A DNA stretch of 64,000 nt from Mimachlamys varia (GCA_947623455.1 OX392535.1:36418688-36482687); one strand, 5' to 3'; counted from the stretch's first letter, positions 24,675-35,600 are shown. Translations and numbers: made by a program. The notes: a model not told the origin generated them from the letters alone.

Positions 24675-25055
24675 AGGCCCAATATACGTAACTTTCAGCA
24701 AAACTTGAAGCGAAAATCAAGTCTAATAACTTTTTATACTTATAGATTTAGTTAAGATTAACTGATATCAGCAATATTCAAGATGAATTCTTAAACGGTT
24801 ACCGGTACAGCAGCAGTTGAAACTCGGTATTGGTAAACACGCGTCCATTTTGAACTGTCGTCTAAGTTCGGTTTGTTGTTGAAGTGGGCCCCACCTGAAT
24901 TATTTTCAATCTTTGTATTTTTCTGTCAAGTGTTTCGTGATAGTTACCGCTCAGGTTTACTTTGTTATAGGCTTGTTTGCATGGTTAACAACTGGATTGT
25001 ATTCAGATTTGTTTCAGAATCAGGAAAAATTCCTGAAGTTACGTATATTGGGTCT
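24675..25055. mobile_element. TTAA-type MITE (AGGCCCAATA), complete
   Basis: Left end AGGCCCAATATACGTAACTT and right end AAGTTACGTATATTGGGTCT are inverted complements with one mismatch. The right flank is TTAA (25056-25059); the left flank is CTAA, one base from TTAA. TTAA target duplication is typical of piggyBac-type elements; assigning that superfamily is inference, since no transposase is encoded. Third copy at 55938-56417. Confidence 0.75.
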
Positions 25056-25251
25056 TTAATAGAAAAAATAAAAATCTGAACATGCTTGCAGTGTTGTTGC
25101 TTTTGAATGTGAATACAAATTTAGATTTTCTGACTGCCATAGTTTGATATTTTCATGACTGCATCGGCGATACTTATTTCAAGCCCATGTATTTACACTT
25201 TAAAAATAAAATATAACACAAGATTTCATTTGTTATATTTCATATATTATT

Positions 25252-25591
25252 ATACTGTCTGTATGGGTGTCTGTCTGTGTGGGTGTCTGTCTGTGCGGGT
25301 GTCTGTCTCTGTGTGTATGTGTCTTTGTTTGTTTGTCTTTGTGTCTGACTGTATATCCGTGCCTGTATATGTGTGTGTGGGTGTCTGTTTGTCTATTTGT
25401 GTGTATGTCTGTCTGTGTGTCGGTATGTATGTTTGTCTGTACGTATGTATGTGTCTGTATGTGTGTGTGTCTGTGTGTATCTAAGTGTACATTGTGTATG
25501 TGGGTGTGTCTGTCTCTGTATGCATGTGTGACTGTCTTCTTGTGTGTCTGTATGTCTGCCTCCTTGTGTGTCTCTGTGTCTATATGTCTGT
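25252..25591 (+). repeat. GT-rich minisatellite, second copy
   Basis: Paralogue of 16866-17262 in unit 2, shorter by one internal subunit and joined directly to the ATATTTCATATATTATTATA sequence that precedes it. Frames of up to 114 codons across it are repeat by-products. Confidence 0.85.
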
Positions 25592-25786
25592 ATAAAACTT
25601 CACGTTATTGAATTGGCTAATTATCTCGGAAACAAGGAACCAGTATTCTTTTGATGAAACTTGCAGCATACCCTAATCACCTACATATAATGTGTAATGC
25701 TGTGTCATTAGGTCACTACGGCCTTAAATTCAAGTTCAAAGGGAACTTCAATGTCAAAGGCAAAAAATGTTCGAACATTCAAAAGT

Positions 25787-27068
25787 GTATGCAAATGGTA
25801 TGCCAACTGTCTCTCATAGTGTCCAAATTTGATTTAATTTGCATGCAGATATATGATAAAAGTGTTAACCACCCAAGCATCATTGGCCGCTACCAGGGGT
25901 CAGAATGGAGGACTTCTGGTATGTTCTCTATTGCAATTAGAACTTGAATGAATTTTATAATTTAGTATATTTTAAATTTGTGTAATATTTTCAGAAATTT
26001 TTTGTCTGTGCCGTATTTTAAACTGTTTAAGATGATCGCGATTCACAAAAACACAATTCTGGTTATCTAAAACACAGTACTTATTATGTACTGTAAGTGT
26101 GTATACGTTGGGATAGTGGAGGTATTTTAGTGTAGATATTTATGCAAACTGCTCTTCTAATAACGTCACGACTGAATTTAATTACTGAGTGGCTAATTAC
26201 TAATCAAAGGCCTATGACGTTACTTAAAAATGGCTAATTATCTCGGAAATTATAGACATTTTGAATAACAATACATGCTACATTGTAATCAAAGGTCAAT
26301 TGGTTATGGCTAGTTGTTGCAAAAGTGGTATTGCAAGTAATTTTTTCGAAATTGCATGACCTTTACAGATATTATATTTTGTTTATTTACCCATACTTAG
26401 CCGAAGGCGATATGTCTAGTTAATGATAAGTAACAAGTACTGGACACTATATCATTGAATAGAAATATACATGTATGACATTGAAATAGAGGATAATGGG
26501 GTGTATGCTATAGAGAATACAAGTACCTTTGACACATAAATATTCAAATAGTCATATACTAAACAAAAGTCCATCGGATGCAATGTAAGTCTGTCATATT
26601 TTAACCGGTCCAGTGCTAGGCTGGGGACAAACTATAAATCGAGGGTACATATCTGGACGTTCCAACCAAATATGGGTGATAACCACAAACAGGTATTAAA
26701 AAGTTAATATTATGTACAAACAACTTGCCGTGTTTTAATGTAGAACGTGAGTAACGACATCCGGAAGAAGAAAAATAAAGGCCAAATATTTGAATTTGCT
26801 TTTATTGAGGAACGTTATTGAGATCGTGAAACTATGGGATACTTCGATGATATACCCACGTCACAGAGTTGGCATGATCTGCTTCATTTGCTACCTGGAA
26901 CGAAGCCAAAAATTGAAATATGATCAATGGTAAAAGAGTGATATGGAATATAATATCAGAATACCTTATTTTTTTTACTTAAAGTAATTACGCATGGTCA
27001 TGTGCATTAAAACATCAGTATATAGATGTTTCAAGGTTTTGAAGTCAAAGACAATTCATTAAATGAAT
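25787..27068. other. No gene seen
   Basis: AT-rich DNA between the duplication and the lectin gene. The plus frame 25651-25947 crosses the duplication boundary and looks accidental. No tandem or inverted repeat of note was found here. Confidence 0.5.
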
Positions 27069-27088
27069 TATAATATGCATATTGTAAC

Positions 27089-27094
27089 TTTATT
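27089..27094 (-). terminator. Poly(A) signal of the lectin gene
   Basis: AATAAA on the minus strand, about 120 nt beyond the proposed stop codon, in the context ATTAAATAAAGTTAC. It is the first canonical signal after the stop and supports ending the gene here. Confidence 0.55.
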
Positions 27095-30000
27095 TAATTC
27101 TCAAACTGTTTTCCTACACTGCCTCAAAAGATACCTTAGTATTCTGCGACTTATGGCAAATTAAACAAGAAAAGCATCCTTGCTTTTACAAATATTATCT
27201 CAAACTTGATCGTTAGCCCTTAAAGGTGATATCCAAAGCAATTGACATAAACTTAGTATGATGTGGAACGCATATACACGTAAAGAAAGAATTATTTAAT
27301 ACACATTTTAGCTCGGGATCAAGTATATCCATGTTGGCATAATCAGACTTACCTGATATGATGCATGTGTAGCTGACTTCAAGATATTTGTGTGTTCCCC
27401 AGCAAGGATCTCCAAAGACGTTGTTGGATGCGTAAAGGAGACATGTTTCCTTGCCGTTACAACTTTCGCGGACTTTGGCCATGGATGTCTTTGCCTGACA
27501 TTGGACGTTGTATGATGCTTTGTGTGGACATGTCGATTTGGATGTGCGGCCATACATGGCTTCATTGATCTGAATCTTTTTCCCGTCTTCACACTTGATT
27601 GATCTCTTATTACGTTCACAAACCACCTCTTTATGAACCTTTATCTCTGTGGTTATAAGAAATGGTAAATACTATTACTGGCTTATTGATGGTTATTAGC
27701 AACAGAGTCATTGTAACTATCAATATATCTCAATTTAGCTCGAGATACATTAACGCAATGTTGGTGTTATCTAACTTACCAGGATTGATGCATGTGAAGC
27801 TGACTTCAAGATATTTGTGTGTTCCCCAGCAAGGATCTCCAAAGATGTTGTTGGATGCGTAAAGGAGACATGTTTCCTTGCCATTACAACTTTCGCGGAC
27901 TTTGGCCATGGATGTCTTTGCCTGACATTGCACGTTGTATGATGCTTTGTGTGGACATGTCGATTTGGATGTGCGGCCATACATGGCTTCATTGATCTGA
28001 ATCTTTTTCCCGTCTTCACACTTGATTGATCTCTTATTACGTTCACAAACCACCTCTTTATGAACCTTTATCTCTGTGGTTATAAGAAATGGTAAATACT
28101 ATTACTGGCTTATTGATGGTTATTAGCAACAGAGTCATTGTAACTATCAATATATCTCAATTTAGCTCGAGATACATTAACGCAATGTTGGTGTTATCTA
28201 ACTTACCAGGATTGATGCATGTGAAGCTGACTTCAAGATATTTGTGTGTTCCCCAGCAAGGATCTCCAAAGACGTTGTTGGATGCGTAAAGGAGACATGT
28301 TTCCTTGCCATTACAACTTTCGCGGACTTTGGCCATGGATGTCTTTGCCTGACATTGCACGTTGTATGATGCTTTGTGTGGACATGTCGATTTGGATGTG
28401 CGGCCATACATGGCTTCATTGATCTGAATCTTTTTCCCGTCTTCACACTTGATTGATCTCTTATTACGTTCACAAACCACCTCTTTATGAACCTTTATCT
28501 CTGTGGTTATAAGAAATGGTAAATACTATTACTGGCTTATTGATGGTTATTAGCAACAGAGTCATTGTAACTATCAATATATCTCAATTTAGCTCGAGAT
28601 ACATTAACGCAATGTTGGTGTTATCTAACTTACCAGGATTGATGCATGTGAAGCTGACTTCAAGATATTTGTGTGTTCCCCAGCAAGGATCTCCAAAGAT
28701 GTTGTTGGATGCGTAAAGGAGACATGTTTCCTTGCCATTACAACTTTCGCGGACTTTGGCCATGGATGTCTTTGCCTGACATTGGACGTTGTATGATGCT
28801 TTGTGTGGACATGTCGATTTGGATGTGCGGCCATACATGGCTTCGTTGATCTGAATCTTTTTCCCGTCTTCACATTTAATTGATCTCTTATTACGTTCAC
28901 AAACCACCTCTTTATGAACCTTTATCTCTGTGGTTATAAGAAATGGTAAATACTATTACTGGCTTATTGATGGTTATTAGCAACAGAGTCATTGTAACTA
29001 TCAATATATCTTAATTTAGCTCGAGATTCATTAACGCAATGTTGGTGTTATCTAACTTACCAGGATTGATGCATGTGAAGCTGACTTCAAGATATGTGTG
29101 TGTTCCCCAGCAAGGATCTCCAAAGACGTTGTTGGATGCGTAAAGGAGACATGTTTCCTTGCCATTACAACTTTCGCGGACTTTGGCCATGGATGTCTTT
29201 GCCTGACATTGGACGTTGTATGATGCTTTGTGTGGACATGTCGATTTGGATGTGCGGCCATACATGGCTTCGTTGATCTGAATCTTTTTCCCGTCTTCAC
29301 ACTTGATTGATCTCTTATTACGTTCACAAACCACCTCTTTATGAACCTTTATCTCTGTGGTTATAAGAAATGGTAAATACTATTACTGGCTTATTGATGG
29401 TTAATAGCAACAGAGTCATTGTAACTATCAATATATCTCAATTTAGCTCGAGATACATTAACGCAATGTTGGTGTTATCTAACTTACCAGGATTGATGCA
29501 TGTGAAGCTGACTTCAAGATATTTGTGTGTTCCCCAGCAAGGATCTCCAAAGACGTTGTTGGATGCGAAAAGGAGACATGTTTCCTTGCCGTTACAACTT
29601 TCGCGGACTTTGGCCATGGATGTCTTTGCCTGACATTGCACGTTGTATGATGCTTTGTGTGGACATGTCGATTTGGATGTGCGGCCATACATGGCTTCAT
29701 TGATCTGAATCTTTTTCCCGTCTTCACACTTGATTGATCTCTTATTACGTTCACAAACCACCTCTTTATGAACCTTTATCTCTGTGGTTATAAGAAATGG
29801 TAAATACTATTACTGGCTTATTGATGGTTATTAGCAACAGAGTCATTGTAACTATCAATATATCTCAATTTAGCTCGAGATACATTAACGCAATGTTGGT
29901 GTTATCTAACTTACCAGGATTGATGCATGTGAAGCTGACTTCAAGATATTTGTGTGTTCCCCAGCAAGGATCTCCAAAAACGTTGTTGGATGCGTAAAGG

Positions 30001-33000
30001 AGACATGTTTCCTTGCCATTACAACTTTCGCGGACTTTGGCCATGGATGTCTTTGCCTGACATTGCACGTTGTATGATGCTTTGTGTGGACATGTCGATT
30101 TGGATGTGCGGCCATACATGGCTTCGTTGATCTGAATCTTTTTCCCGTCTTCACATTTAATTGATCTCTTATTACGTTCACAAACCACCTCTTTATGAAC
30201 CTTTATCTCTGTGGTTATAAGAAATGGTAAATACTATTACTGGCTTATTGATGGTTATTAGCAACAGAGTCATTGTAACTATCAATATATCTTAATTTAG
30301 CTCGAGATTCATTAACGCAATGTTGGTGTTATCTAACTTACCAGGATTGATGCATGTGAAGCTGACTTCAAGATATTTGTGTGTTCCCCAGCAAGGATCT
30401 CCAAAGACGTTGTTGGATGCGTAAAGGAGACATGTTTCCTTGCCATTACAACTTTCGCGGACTTTGGCCATGGATGTCTTTGCCTGACATTGGACGTTGT
30501 ATGATGCTTTGTGTGGACATGTCGATTTGGATGTGCGGCCATACATGGCTTCGTTGATCTGAATCTTTTTCCCGTCTTCACATTTAATTGATCTCTTATT
30601 ACGTTCACAAATCACCTCTTTATGAACCTTTATCTCTGTGGTTATAAGAAATGGTAAATACTATTACTGGCTTATTGATGGTTATTAGCAACAGAGTCAT
30701 TGTAACTATCAGTATATCTCAATTTAGCTCGAGATACATTAACGCAATGTTGGTGTTATCTAACTTACCAGGATTGATGCATGTGAAGCTGACTTCAAGA
30801 TATTTGTGTGTTCCCCAGCAAGGATCTCCAAAGACGTTGTTGGATGCGTAAAGGAGACATGTTTCCTTGCCATTACAACTTTCGCGGACTTTGGCCATGG
30901 ATGTCTTTGCCTGACATTGCACGTTGTATGATGCTTTGTGTGGACATGTCGATTTGGATGTGCGGCCATACATGGCTTCATTGATCTGAATCTTTTTTCC
31001 GTCTTCACACTTGATTGATCTCTTATTACGTTCACAAACCACCTCTTTATGAACCTTTATCTCTGTGGTTATAAGAAATGGTAAATACTATTACTGGCTT
31101 ATTGATGGTTATTAGCAACAGAGTCATTGTAACTATCAATATATCTCAATTTAGCTCGAGATTCATTAACGCAATGTTGGTGTTATCTAACTTACCAGGA
31201 TTGATGCATGTGAAGCTGACTTCAAGATATTTGTGTGTTCCCCAACAAGGATCTCCAAAGACGTTGTTGGATGCGTAAAGGAGACATGTTTCCTTGCCAT
31301 TACAACTTTCGCGGACTTTGGCCATGGATGTCTTTGCCTGACATTGCACGTTGTATGATGCTTTGTGTGGACATGTCGATTTGGATGTGCGGCCATACAT
31401 GGCTTCGTTGATCTGAATCTTTTTCCCGTCTTCACACTTGATTGATCTCTTATTACGTTCACAAACCACCTCTTTATGAACCTTTATCTCTGTGGTTATA
31501 AGAAATGGTAAATACTATTACTGGCTTATTGATGGTTATTAGCAACAGTGTCATTAAAACTATCAATATATCTCATATTAAGCTCGAGATACATTAACCC
31601 AACTCAGTCCATCACTCCATAAAATCGACCAAAAGCAATCTCCAATCCTTGAATAGATGTCATCTTCATGTTATATAAATATCGAACACCTCCATCAAGA
31701 GATGGACGGGTTTTTCCATTTCTACCAACCTACATATTGTAATATTAAGAAACGGTTGTCATCCAACAACAATTATTCTGTTTGATGAAAAGGTTTTAAA
31801 TAAACATTTTTATGCAAAACAATTAATTATTTTCGAATGACTGCATATATAAGCCGTGCAAGTATGTTTTACTTTTATTCAATTTTATTATGTAAAGCAT
31901 ATTACAATTTGTGTAGTATTACATATATACTTAACAATAAAGCAGGTTTTTCAGGATACCTTGCCGTTGGTTGATTATACATTAATGTTTCAATTATTAA
32001 AGTGTTTTGTGGGAAAATGTGGATTATAAGCAAACATTTTTATTGAAATCAGTTAGGTGTGACATTCGAAGATTGTCTCAGAGCAAAACATATCCATTCA
32101 TTTCACGCGAGCTTTTTTCCGGTTGAAATTCATAGAAAGCTTCATGGACAATCTTTAAAATCTTGATCACTGGAAATAATTATCATAATTTGTTTTTTGA
32201 AGAAAATGCCGCATCTGTCGAAACAAAAAGGAGGGAAGGATTTTTTGGCATGCTCCGAAACGGGCGTAATTCAACACGTGTTTGCAAGACGGTTTGAATG
32301 TAGCCAACAGACGGTGTATCATTTATGTAAATGGTTTAATGTAACCGCTTCAACATCTGACCTTCCACGAATTGGCCGACCAAAAATTACCACCCCTCGT
32401 GGGGACCGTCTTATAGTGCAGCAGTATCCGTAACTTCGAAACACTCACACAAAATCATCGAACCATAAAGGATTTTGTTCGGCGTTTTAAACGTCTGTAA
32501 GCAGACATCATTTTCAATTATTTGATCCCTCATTTATCTGATTTCACCGAGATCTGACATAACGGCCGTTACAAATCTTGACAAAGTTTTTTTATTGATC
32601 AGGTAAATTCATAAAATGAAAAACAAATTGTCAAAAGCTTTCTCTTGCTGTACATACCTTCTCTCTTGGATATTCCATTGGCATCCGAAAACACTGAAAT
32701 TGTGAATGAAATACGTCATTATGTTACATTCAATATAATTTTGATTTGGTGACTATTGAATGATTGTTTTCCATTCAACCTTCTTGTTTATAGATTATTT
32801 CGAATGAAACATTCGTTTTTATTCATACCTTTTAAAATGAAGATTTTTTATCACTAGACTAATTATAATGCCTGTCTCTTATAAGCGCAATATCTCATAC
32901 AACCCAAGTATACTCATTCGATGTCTAGAAAAGTAAAACATATTTGTTTTGATAAACTTAACACATGAATGCCACTCTGGCAAGCTCTCTTTCATTTTTA

Positions 33001-33507
33001 ATGAGACACAAGATCTCAAACTCGGGAAGATAAAATTGTTCGTACATCTTAAAGTTTTATATTATATTTATAATAATGTAGATATCGTTTTATACTATGC
33101 ATTTAATCCCATCACCTAATTAATTTGCGTTCCTTTCATATTGATCCCTGTCGTTTTAGATAAAGAAACACGGTACAATCATTCATTTAATGAAATGATA
33201 AGACAAAAAAATGTTATTTCAAAAACAAAACAAAATAACATTGTCTAAACGTAAGTTAGACCAGAAAAGGAAATAAAGAACGTGAAATATCTGAATGTAA
33301 GTAAGAGCGAAAAAAGAGGCAATTCAAGAAAGAAAGAAAGAAAGAAATGACTAGATGTAAGTAAGAAACAAATATGAATATTTGAATAAGTAGGGACTAC
33401 TTACCGCACAACGCTGTTACCAGAAGGAGACATACCATGGGTGACCCCATAATGACTACTGATCCGTCAGGTATGACAAGGTATGAACATCTTACACAAT
33501 TTATATA
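27089..33507 (-). CDS. Secreted rhamnose-binding (SUEL-type) lectin, ten domains
   Basis: A 12-exon model on the minus strand: 33450-33405, 32693-32658, ten lectin exons from 31489 down to 27646, with the last exon read through to a stop at 27213. The span given runs from the TATA box to the poly(A) signal. The spliced CDS is 3162 nt, 1053 residues. Residues 1-15 are a hydrophobic signal peptide (MGSPMVCLLLVTALC), followed by about 12 residues ending in KR-E. Ten Gal_Lectin domains of 98 residues follow, each with eight cysteines and the family motifs YGR (32-34), DPC (80-82) and KYL (87-89). Such domains bind L-rhamnose or galactose and often act in innate recognition or as egg/mucus agglutinins; the role here is inference. 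Every junction is phase 1 with GT-AG. The domains differ by at most a few residues, so the array is recent or homogenised. Domain number could be mis-assembled. Confidence 0.9.
27213..27646 (-). CDS. Lectin domain exon 10 and terminal tail
   Basis: The domain part (27353-27646) differs at its end: SYTCIIS instead of SFTCINP. A GTAAGT donor-like site follows at 27352, but the frame stays open for 39 more codons to a stop ending at 27213, with AATAAA 120 bp further on. The tail lies where the other units have intron, and its first 60 bp or so still resemble that intron. I prefer a terminal exon made from former intron; splicing to an unseen last exon remains possible. Confidence 0.7.
27780..28073 (-). 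CDS. Lectin domain exon 9 of 10
   Basis: 294 nt, phase 1-1. NNIFGD variant before DPC; otherwise nearly identical to exon 8 over the whole 427-bp unit. Confidence 0.9.
28207..28500 (-). CDS. Lectin domain exon 8 of 10
   Basis: 294 nt, phase 1-1. Consensus protein; silent state CACACTTGATTG with CTTCATTG, as in exons 5 and 9. Confidence 0.9.
28634..28927 (-). CDS. Lectin domain exon 7 of 10
   Basis: 294 nt, phase 1-1. NNIFGD instead of NNVFGD before DPC. Silent variants CACATTTAATTG and CTTCGTTG link it to exon 4. Confidence 0.9.
29061..29354 (-). CDS. Lectin domain exon 6 of 10
   Basis: 294 nt, phase 1-1. The KYL motif is TYL here (THTYLEV), the only copy that alters one of the three family motifs. 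The following intron carries the TCTTAATTT and ATTCATT variants shared with exon 3. Confidence 0.9.
29488..29781 (-). CDS. Lectin domain exon 5 of 10
   Basis: 294 nt, phase 1-1. One substitution: LLFASNN instead of LLYASNN, seven residues before the DPC motif region. Otherwise the consensus with all cysteines. Confidence 0.9.
29915..30208 (-). CDS. Lectin domain exon 4 of 10
   Basis: 294 nt, phase 1-1. Consensus protein. Silent variants CACATTTAATTG and CTTCGTTG, as in exon 7, plus CCAAAAACG at the VFGD codons. Confidence 0.9.
30342..30635 (-). CDS. Lectin domain exon 3 of 10
   Basis: 294 nt, phase 1-1. One substitution: VIC instead of VVC just before the first cysteine. Carries the CACATTTAATTG and CTTCGTTG silent variants. 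The following intron has the TCTTAATTT and ATTCATT variants shared with exon 6. Confidence 0.9.
30769..31062 (-). CDS. Lectin domain exon 2 of 10
   Basis: 294 nt, phase 1-1, same splice sites. Protein identical to the consensus. Silent marks: CTTTTTTCCG in the KK codons and CTTCATTG at NEAM. Confidence 0.9.
31196..31489 (-). CDS. Lectin domain exon 1 of 10
   Basis: 294 nt, phase 1-1. Acceptor CCACAG before EIKVHKEVV; donor G|GTAAGT after CINP. Consensus protein with all eight cysteines. Its DNA carries CAACAAGG where other copies have CAGCAAGG. The repeat unit extends about 110 bp beyond it, to about 31600, before becoming unique, which marks the array's upstream edge. Confidence 0.9.
32197..32433 (+). 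pseudogene. Tc1-type transposase HTH fragment
   Basis: A 78-codon frame whose middle reads VFARRFECSQQTVYHLCKWF and then DLPRIGRPKITTPRGDR. That matches the helix-turn-helix plus GRPR(x)TT-type linker at the N-terminus of Tc1/IS630-family transposases. The catalytic DDE part is absent and the frame stops just after. It sits antisense in the intron between lectin exons 2 and 3 of the gene model, so it is a dead insertion remnant. Confidence 0.7.
32658..32693 (-). CDS. Lectin gene exon 2 (36-nt microexon)
   Basis: Bounded by ATTTCAG acceptor and GTATGT donor; 36 nt, phase 1 in and out. With the split codon from exon 1 it encodes VFSDANGISKRE. The signal-peptidase site probably falls at or near the exon 1/2 junction, and KR just before the first lectin domain is a possible furin-type processing site (inference). 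Confidence 0.8.
33405..33450 (-). CDS. Lectin gene exon 1 (signal peptide)
   Basis: 46 nt from ATG to the donor G|GTAAGT. It encodes 15 residues, MGSPMVCLLLVTALC, with a hydrophobic core (VCLLLVTALC), plus one base of the next codon (phase 1). A second in-frame ATG follows four codons later. It was found because its phase and its signal-peptide character fit the lectin exons exactly. Confidence 0.85.
33501..33507 (-). promoter_or_regulatory. TATA box of the lectin gene
   Basis: TATATAA on the minus strand, 51 nt upstream of the proposed ATG at 33450. This spacing leaves room for a transcription start about 25-30 nt downstream and a short 5' UTR. No alternative TATA motif was noted closer to the start. 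Confidence 0.6.
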
Positions 33508-33513
33508 CGATTG

Positions 33514-34365
33514 TGACGCCATTGTTTATTTTTAGCTTTGAACAGTAATTAAAAGATGTTGCATTTTCACATGATCTTGTTCTGTTCATTCAGAGAGATG
33601 TGATGATGTGTTCGAGTGTCATTGGCCGTGTCTAAGTTTGGCCCCATCTGTGTTAATGCGGAACATCTTGTAGATAGAGTATATTTGAAACAACATAAGC
33701 AGTATCGACTGTCACGTTTATGTGAATGAAATATTATATTCAATATGAACGGTGAGGTAAATATAAAATCAGTCTTTGTCTTTCAAAATTTAACATGAAA
33801 ACAACTAAAACAGAATTGATGCATCCAAACATTTATTTCAATCTATAAGTACAGAGGGTGCCACTGATGTCACCAGGTTTGATTAAAATTCAATATGAAT
33901 TCATCCCAAGCCACGACCATGTACATTGAATTTGAACGAAATGAAATTCCCGATTATTATTGAGCGTCGAGTCTCCATTGGTTTATAATCTGTATCCCTG
34001 AAACATTTGAAGGGGTGTGTGTACAGGAAATGGCCCACACAATATACACAGCGTGTTTGAGTGATATTGAGATAAGTGCCTGTTCTTCGTTTGAGGTGTT
34101 TCATGTGCGAAACTCTTCAGTAAACATTTGCCTACGCACATGCATAAAGTTAAGATGTTGCAGCAATTAACAAACCATTAAATTTTAGTATTATTTTAGC
34201 ATCTAACATATACTTACTGGAATCGATATGGGCAGTCGTGCTTGCGACGTCAATATCATTCAGCGGTTTAAACAGCTTGTAAGCTGTCGTTGTTATTATG
34301 AAGGCGTTTGAATTGTGAACATTAGGTCAGGAAAATACAGATATATTTTCATAATGGACTTAAAC
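33514..34365. other. No gene seen
   Basis: DNA upstream of the lectin promoter, without recognisable repeat or exon. The minus frame 33901-34104 (67 residues) has no support. Confidence 0.5.
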
Positions 34366-34367
34366 TG

Positions 34368-34545
34368 GTCGGGTGGTGCAGTGGATAGCGCACTTGCCTT
34401 TCACTAAGGCAGCCAGGGTTCAATTGCCAACCGGAGATGAAAAGGTTATGGTCACCTGCACGACCACGTGGGTTTTCTCAGGGTACTCCGGATTCCTCCC
34501 ACAATAAGACTCCTCGCACGCTAATATCCGGGCCAACAAGAGTGA
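34368..34545 (+). mobile_element. tRNA-derived SINE
   Basis: Head GGTCGGGTGGTGCAGTGGAT (box A type) and AGGGTTCAATTGCC (box B type), then body GGTACTCCGGATTCCTCCCA and CGCACGCTAATATCCGGGCC. Same family as 15239-15445 and 21863-22075, and the only copy here with both promoter boxes. AT-rich tail follows. Confidence 0.8.
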
Positions 34546-35330
34546 TTAATAATATAAGTTGGATAAATTGTTTCATAATTGTTGTAAAATAGATAAAGTT
34601 TATATTTATATATTTATCAACTTAAACTATATGGTGTTATATATATATCAAATAATACAAATTTATCATAATATAACATCACACACATTGTATCATTAAA
34701 CTACTTTGTAAAATTTATTTTTTTTAAATGTCTATTCCACGACAGTTACTAGTGCTATTTACTGTTCCACACGAACTGTTATTTCTATGAATTTACAATG
34801 TTTATTTCGTTTAAGTTATTCTCACTGCCTTCAAAATTGTTCATTAATATTTAAAAAAAAAAAGCTCTCGAACTACGTTTCACTGCATGGGACGACAACA
34901 CTGTGTTCGGAGTACAATGTATACCTTGGTTTTGACATATACAGTATTACATGGAGATGAGAACAACTAGTTGGGTTTGAAGTTTCGTTTATGAAATACA
35001 TATAAGCTTTCATTATGAATTATAGTACACGGTGCTAAGACAGGAATGTATTTATTCAACTAAAACATTTGTTTCGTCTATTTGCATTTTTTATCGTTAT
35101 TCCTGTGCTCGGCGAAATACACTATCATCTTCTTACCTCCCGTTACTTTACCTTCCTTGTGATATCCTCTTAGCTGCCGTTACCGTCTTGATTAATGTCG
35201 GCTGCTGACAAGCAAACTTACCACTGGTACACAGGGATTCACGAGATGCTGGTTTATCCACTATGATCACGTTTTATAGTCATCATTTTTGTCTCATTAA
35301 AAATATTTTGTGTCCTTGTGTGATATGAAG
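34546..35330. other. No gene seen; AT-rich
   Basis: Long AT runs (for example TATATATATC near 34637) and a poly-A of about 13 near 34852. A short copy of the end of the 1-1207 repeat lies at 35191-35262. No exon is supported. Confidence 0.5.
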
Positions 35331-35334
35331 ATGG

Positions 35335-35600
35335 ACTTTTTTATATGCGCATTAGTGTGTTAACTGTGCTAAACTGTAGTAATTGTGTATGATGCATTGG
35401 TTTCACTTTGCAAACTTGATGTGTACTTGTGACGATGTGACCAAGATTTACATGGCAGGTGTCGTGATGAAGCAGAAGACGCTTACGCTTCCGGAACACC
35501 TGGTCTTATTCTCTTGTACTTTTACAAGGGTCTCCATGCAAATATTTCCTTTGTTCATATTTTGTCCCTGGTTTAATCAACTTTGAGTTCTGTTCATTTT
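35335..35600 (+). repeat. Dispersed repeat (ACATGGCGGGTGTCG family)
   Basis: Contains ATATGAAGATG, TTGATGTGTACTTG, GATTTACATGGCAGGTGTCG and CTTATTCTCTTGTACTTTTA. Other copies: 38290-38530 and 38785-39065 (minus), 40745-41023 (plus). Frames through it spell VTKIYMAGVV in several copies. The frame is not conserved to a common stop, so coding origin is possible but unproven. Confidence 0.7.

Larger units (their letters stand above)
17596..25786. repeat. Tandem duplication, unit 2
   Basis: Begins at the AAGT junction with the sequence of 10063 onward and ends at 25786, where the text of 17596 continues into unique DNA (GTGTATGCAAATGG). Relative to unit 1 it has lost 947 bp of gypsy pol and about 800 bp before the GT-rich array. 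It carries about 2.5 kb (22166-24655) absent from unit 1. It also keeps a segment of about 46 bp around 18425-18472 that unit 1 lost; the older copy near 39885 has it too, so the loss happened in unit 1. Confidence 0.88.

Noticed and set aside
27308..31462. Second set of minus frames (about 91 codons) and plus frames in the lectin array
   Set aside because: Out-of-frame shadows of the lectin exons; only the frame with eight cysteines and the YGR, DPC and KYL motifs splices correctly.
34368..34440. Possible tRNA gene
   Set aside because: Has both promoter boxes but continues into a SINE body shared with other copies, and the acceptor stem does not close.
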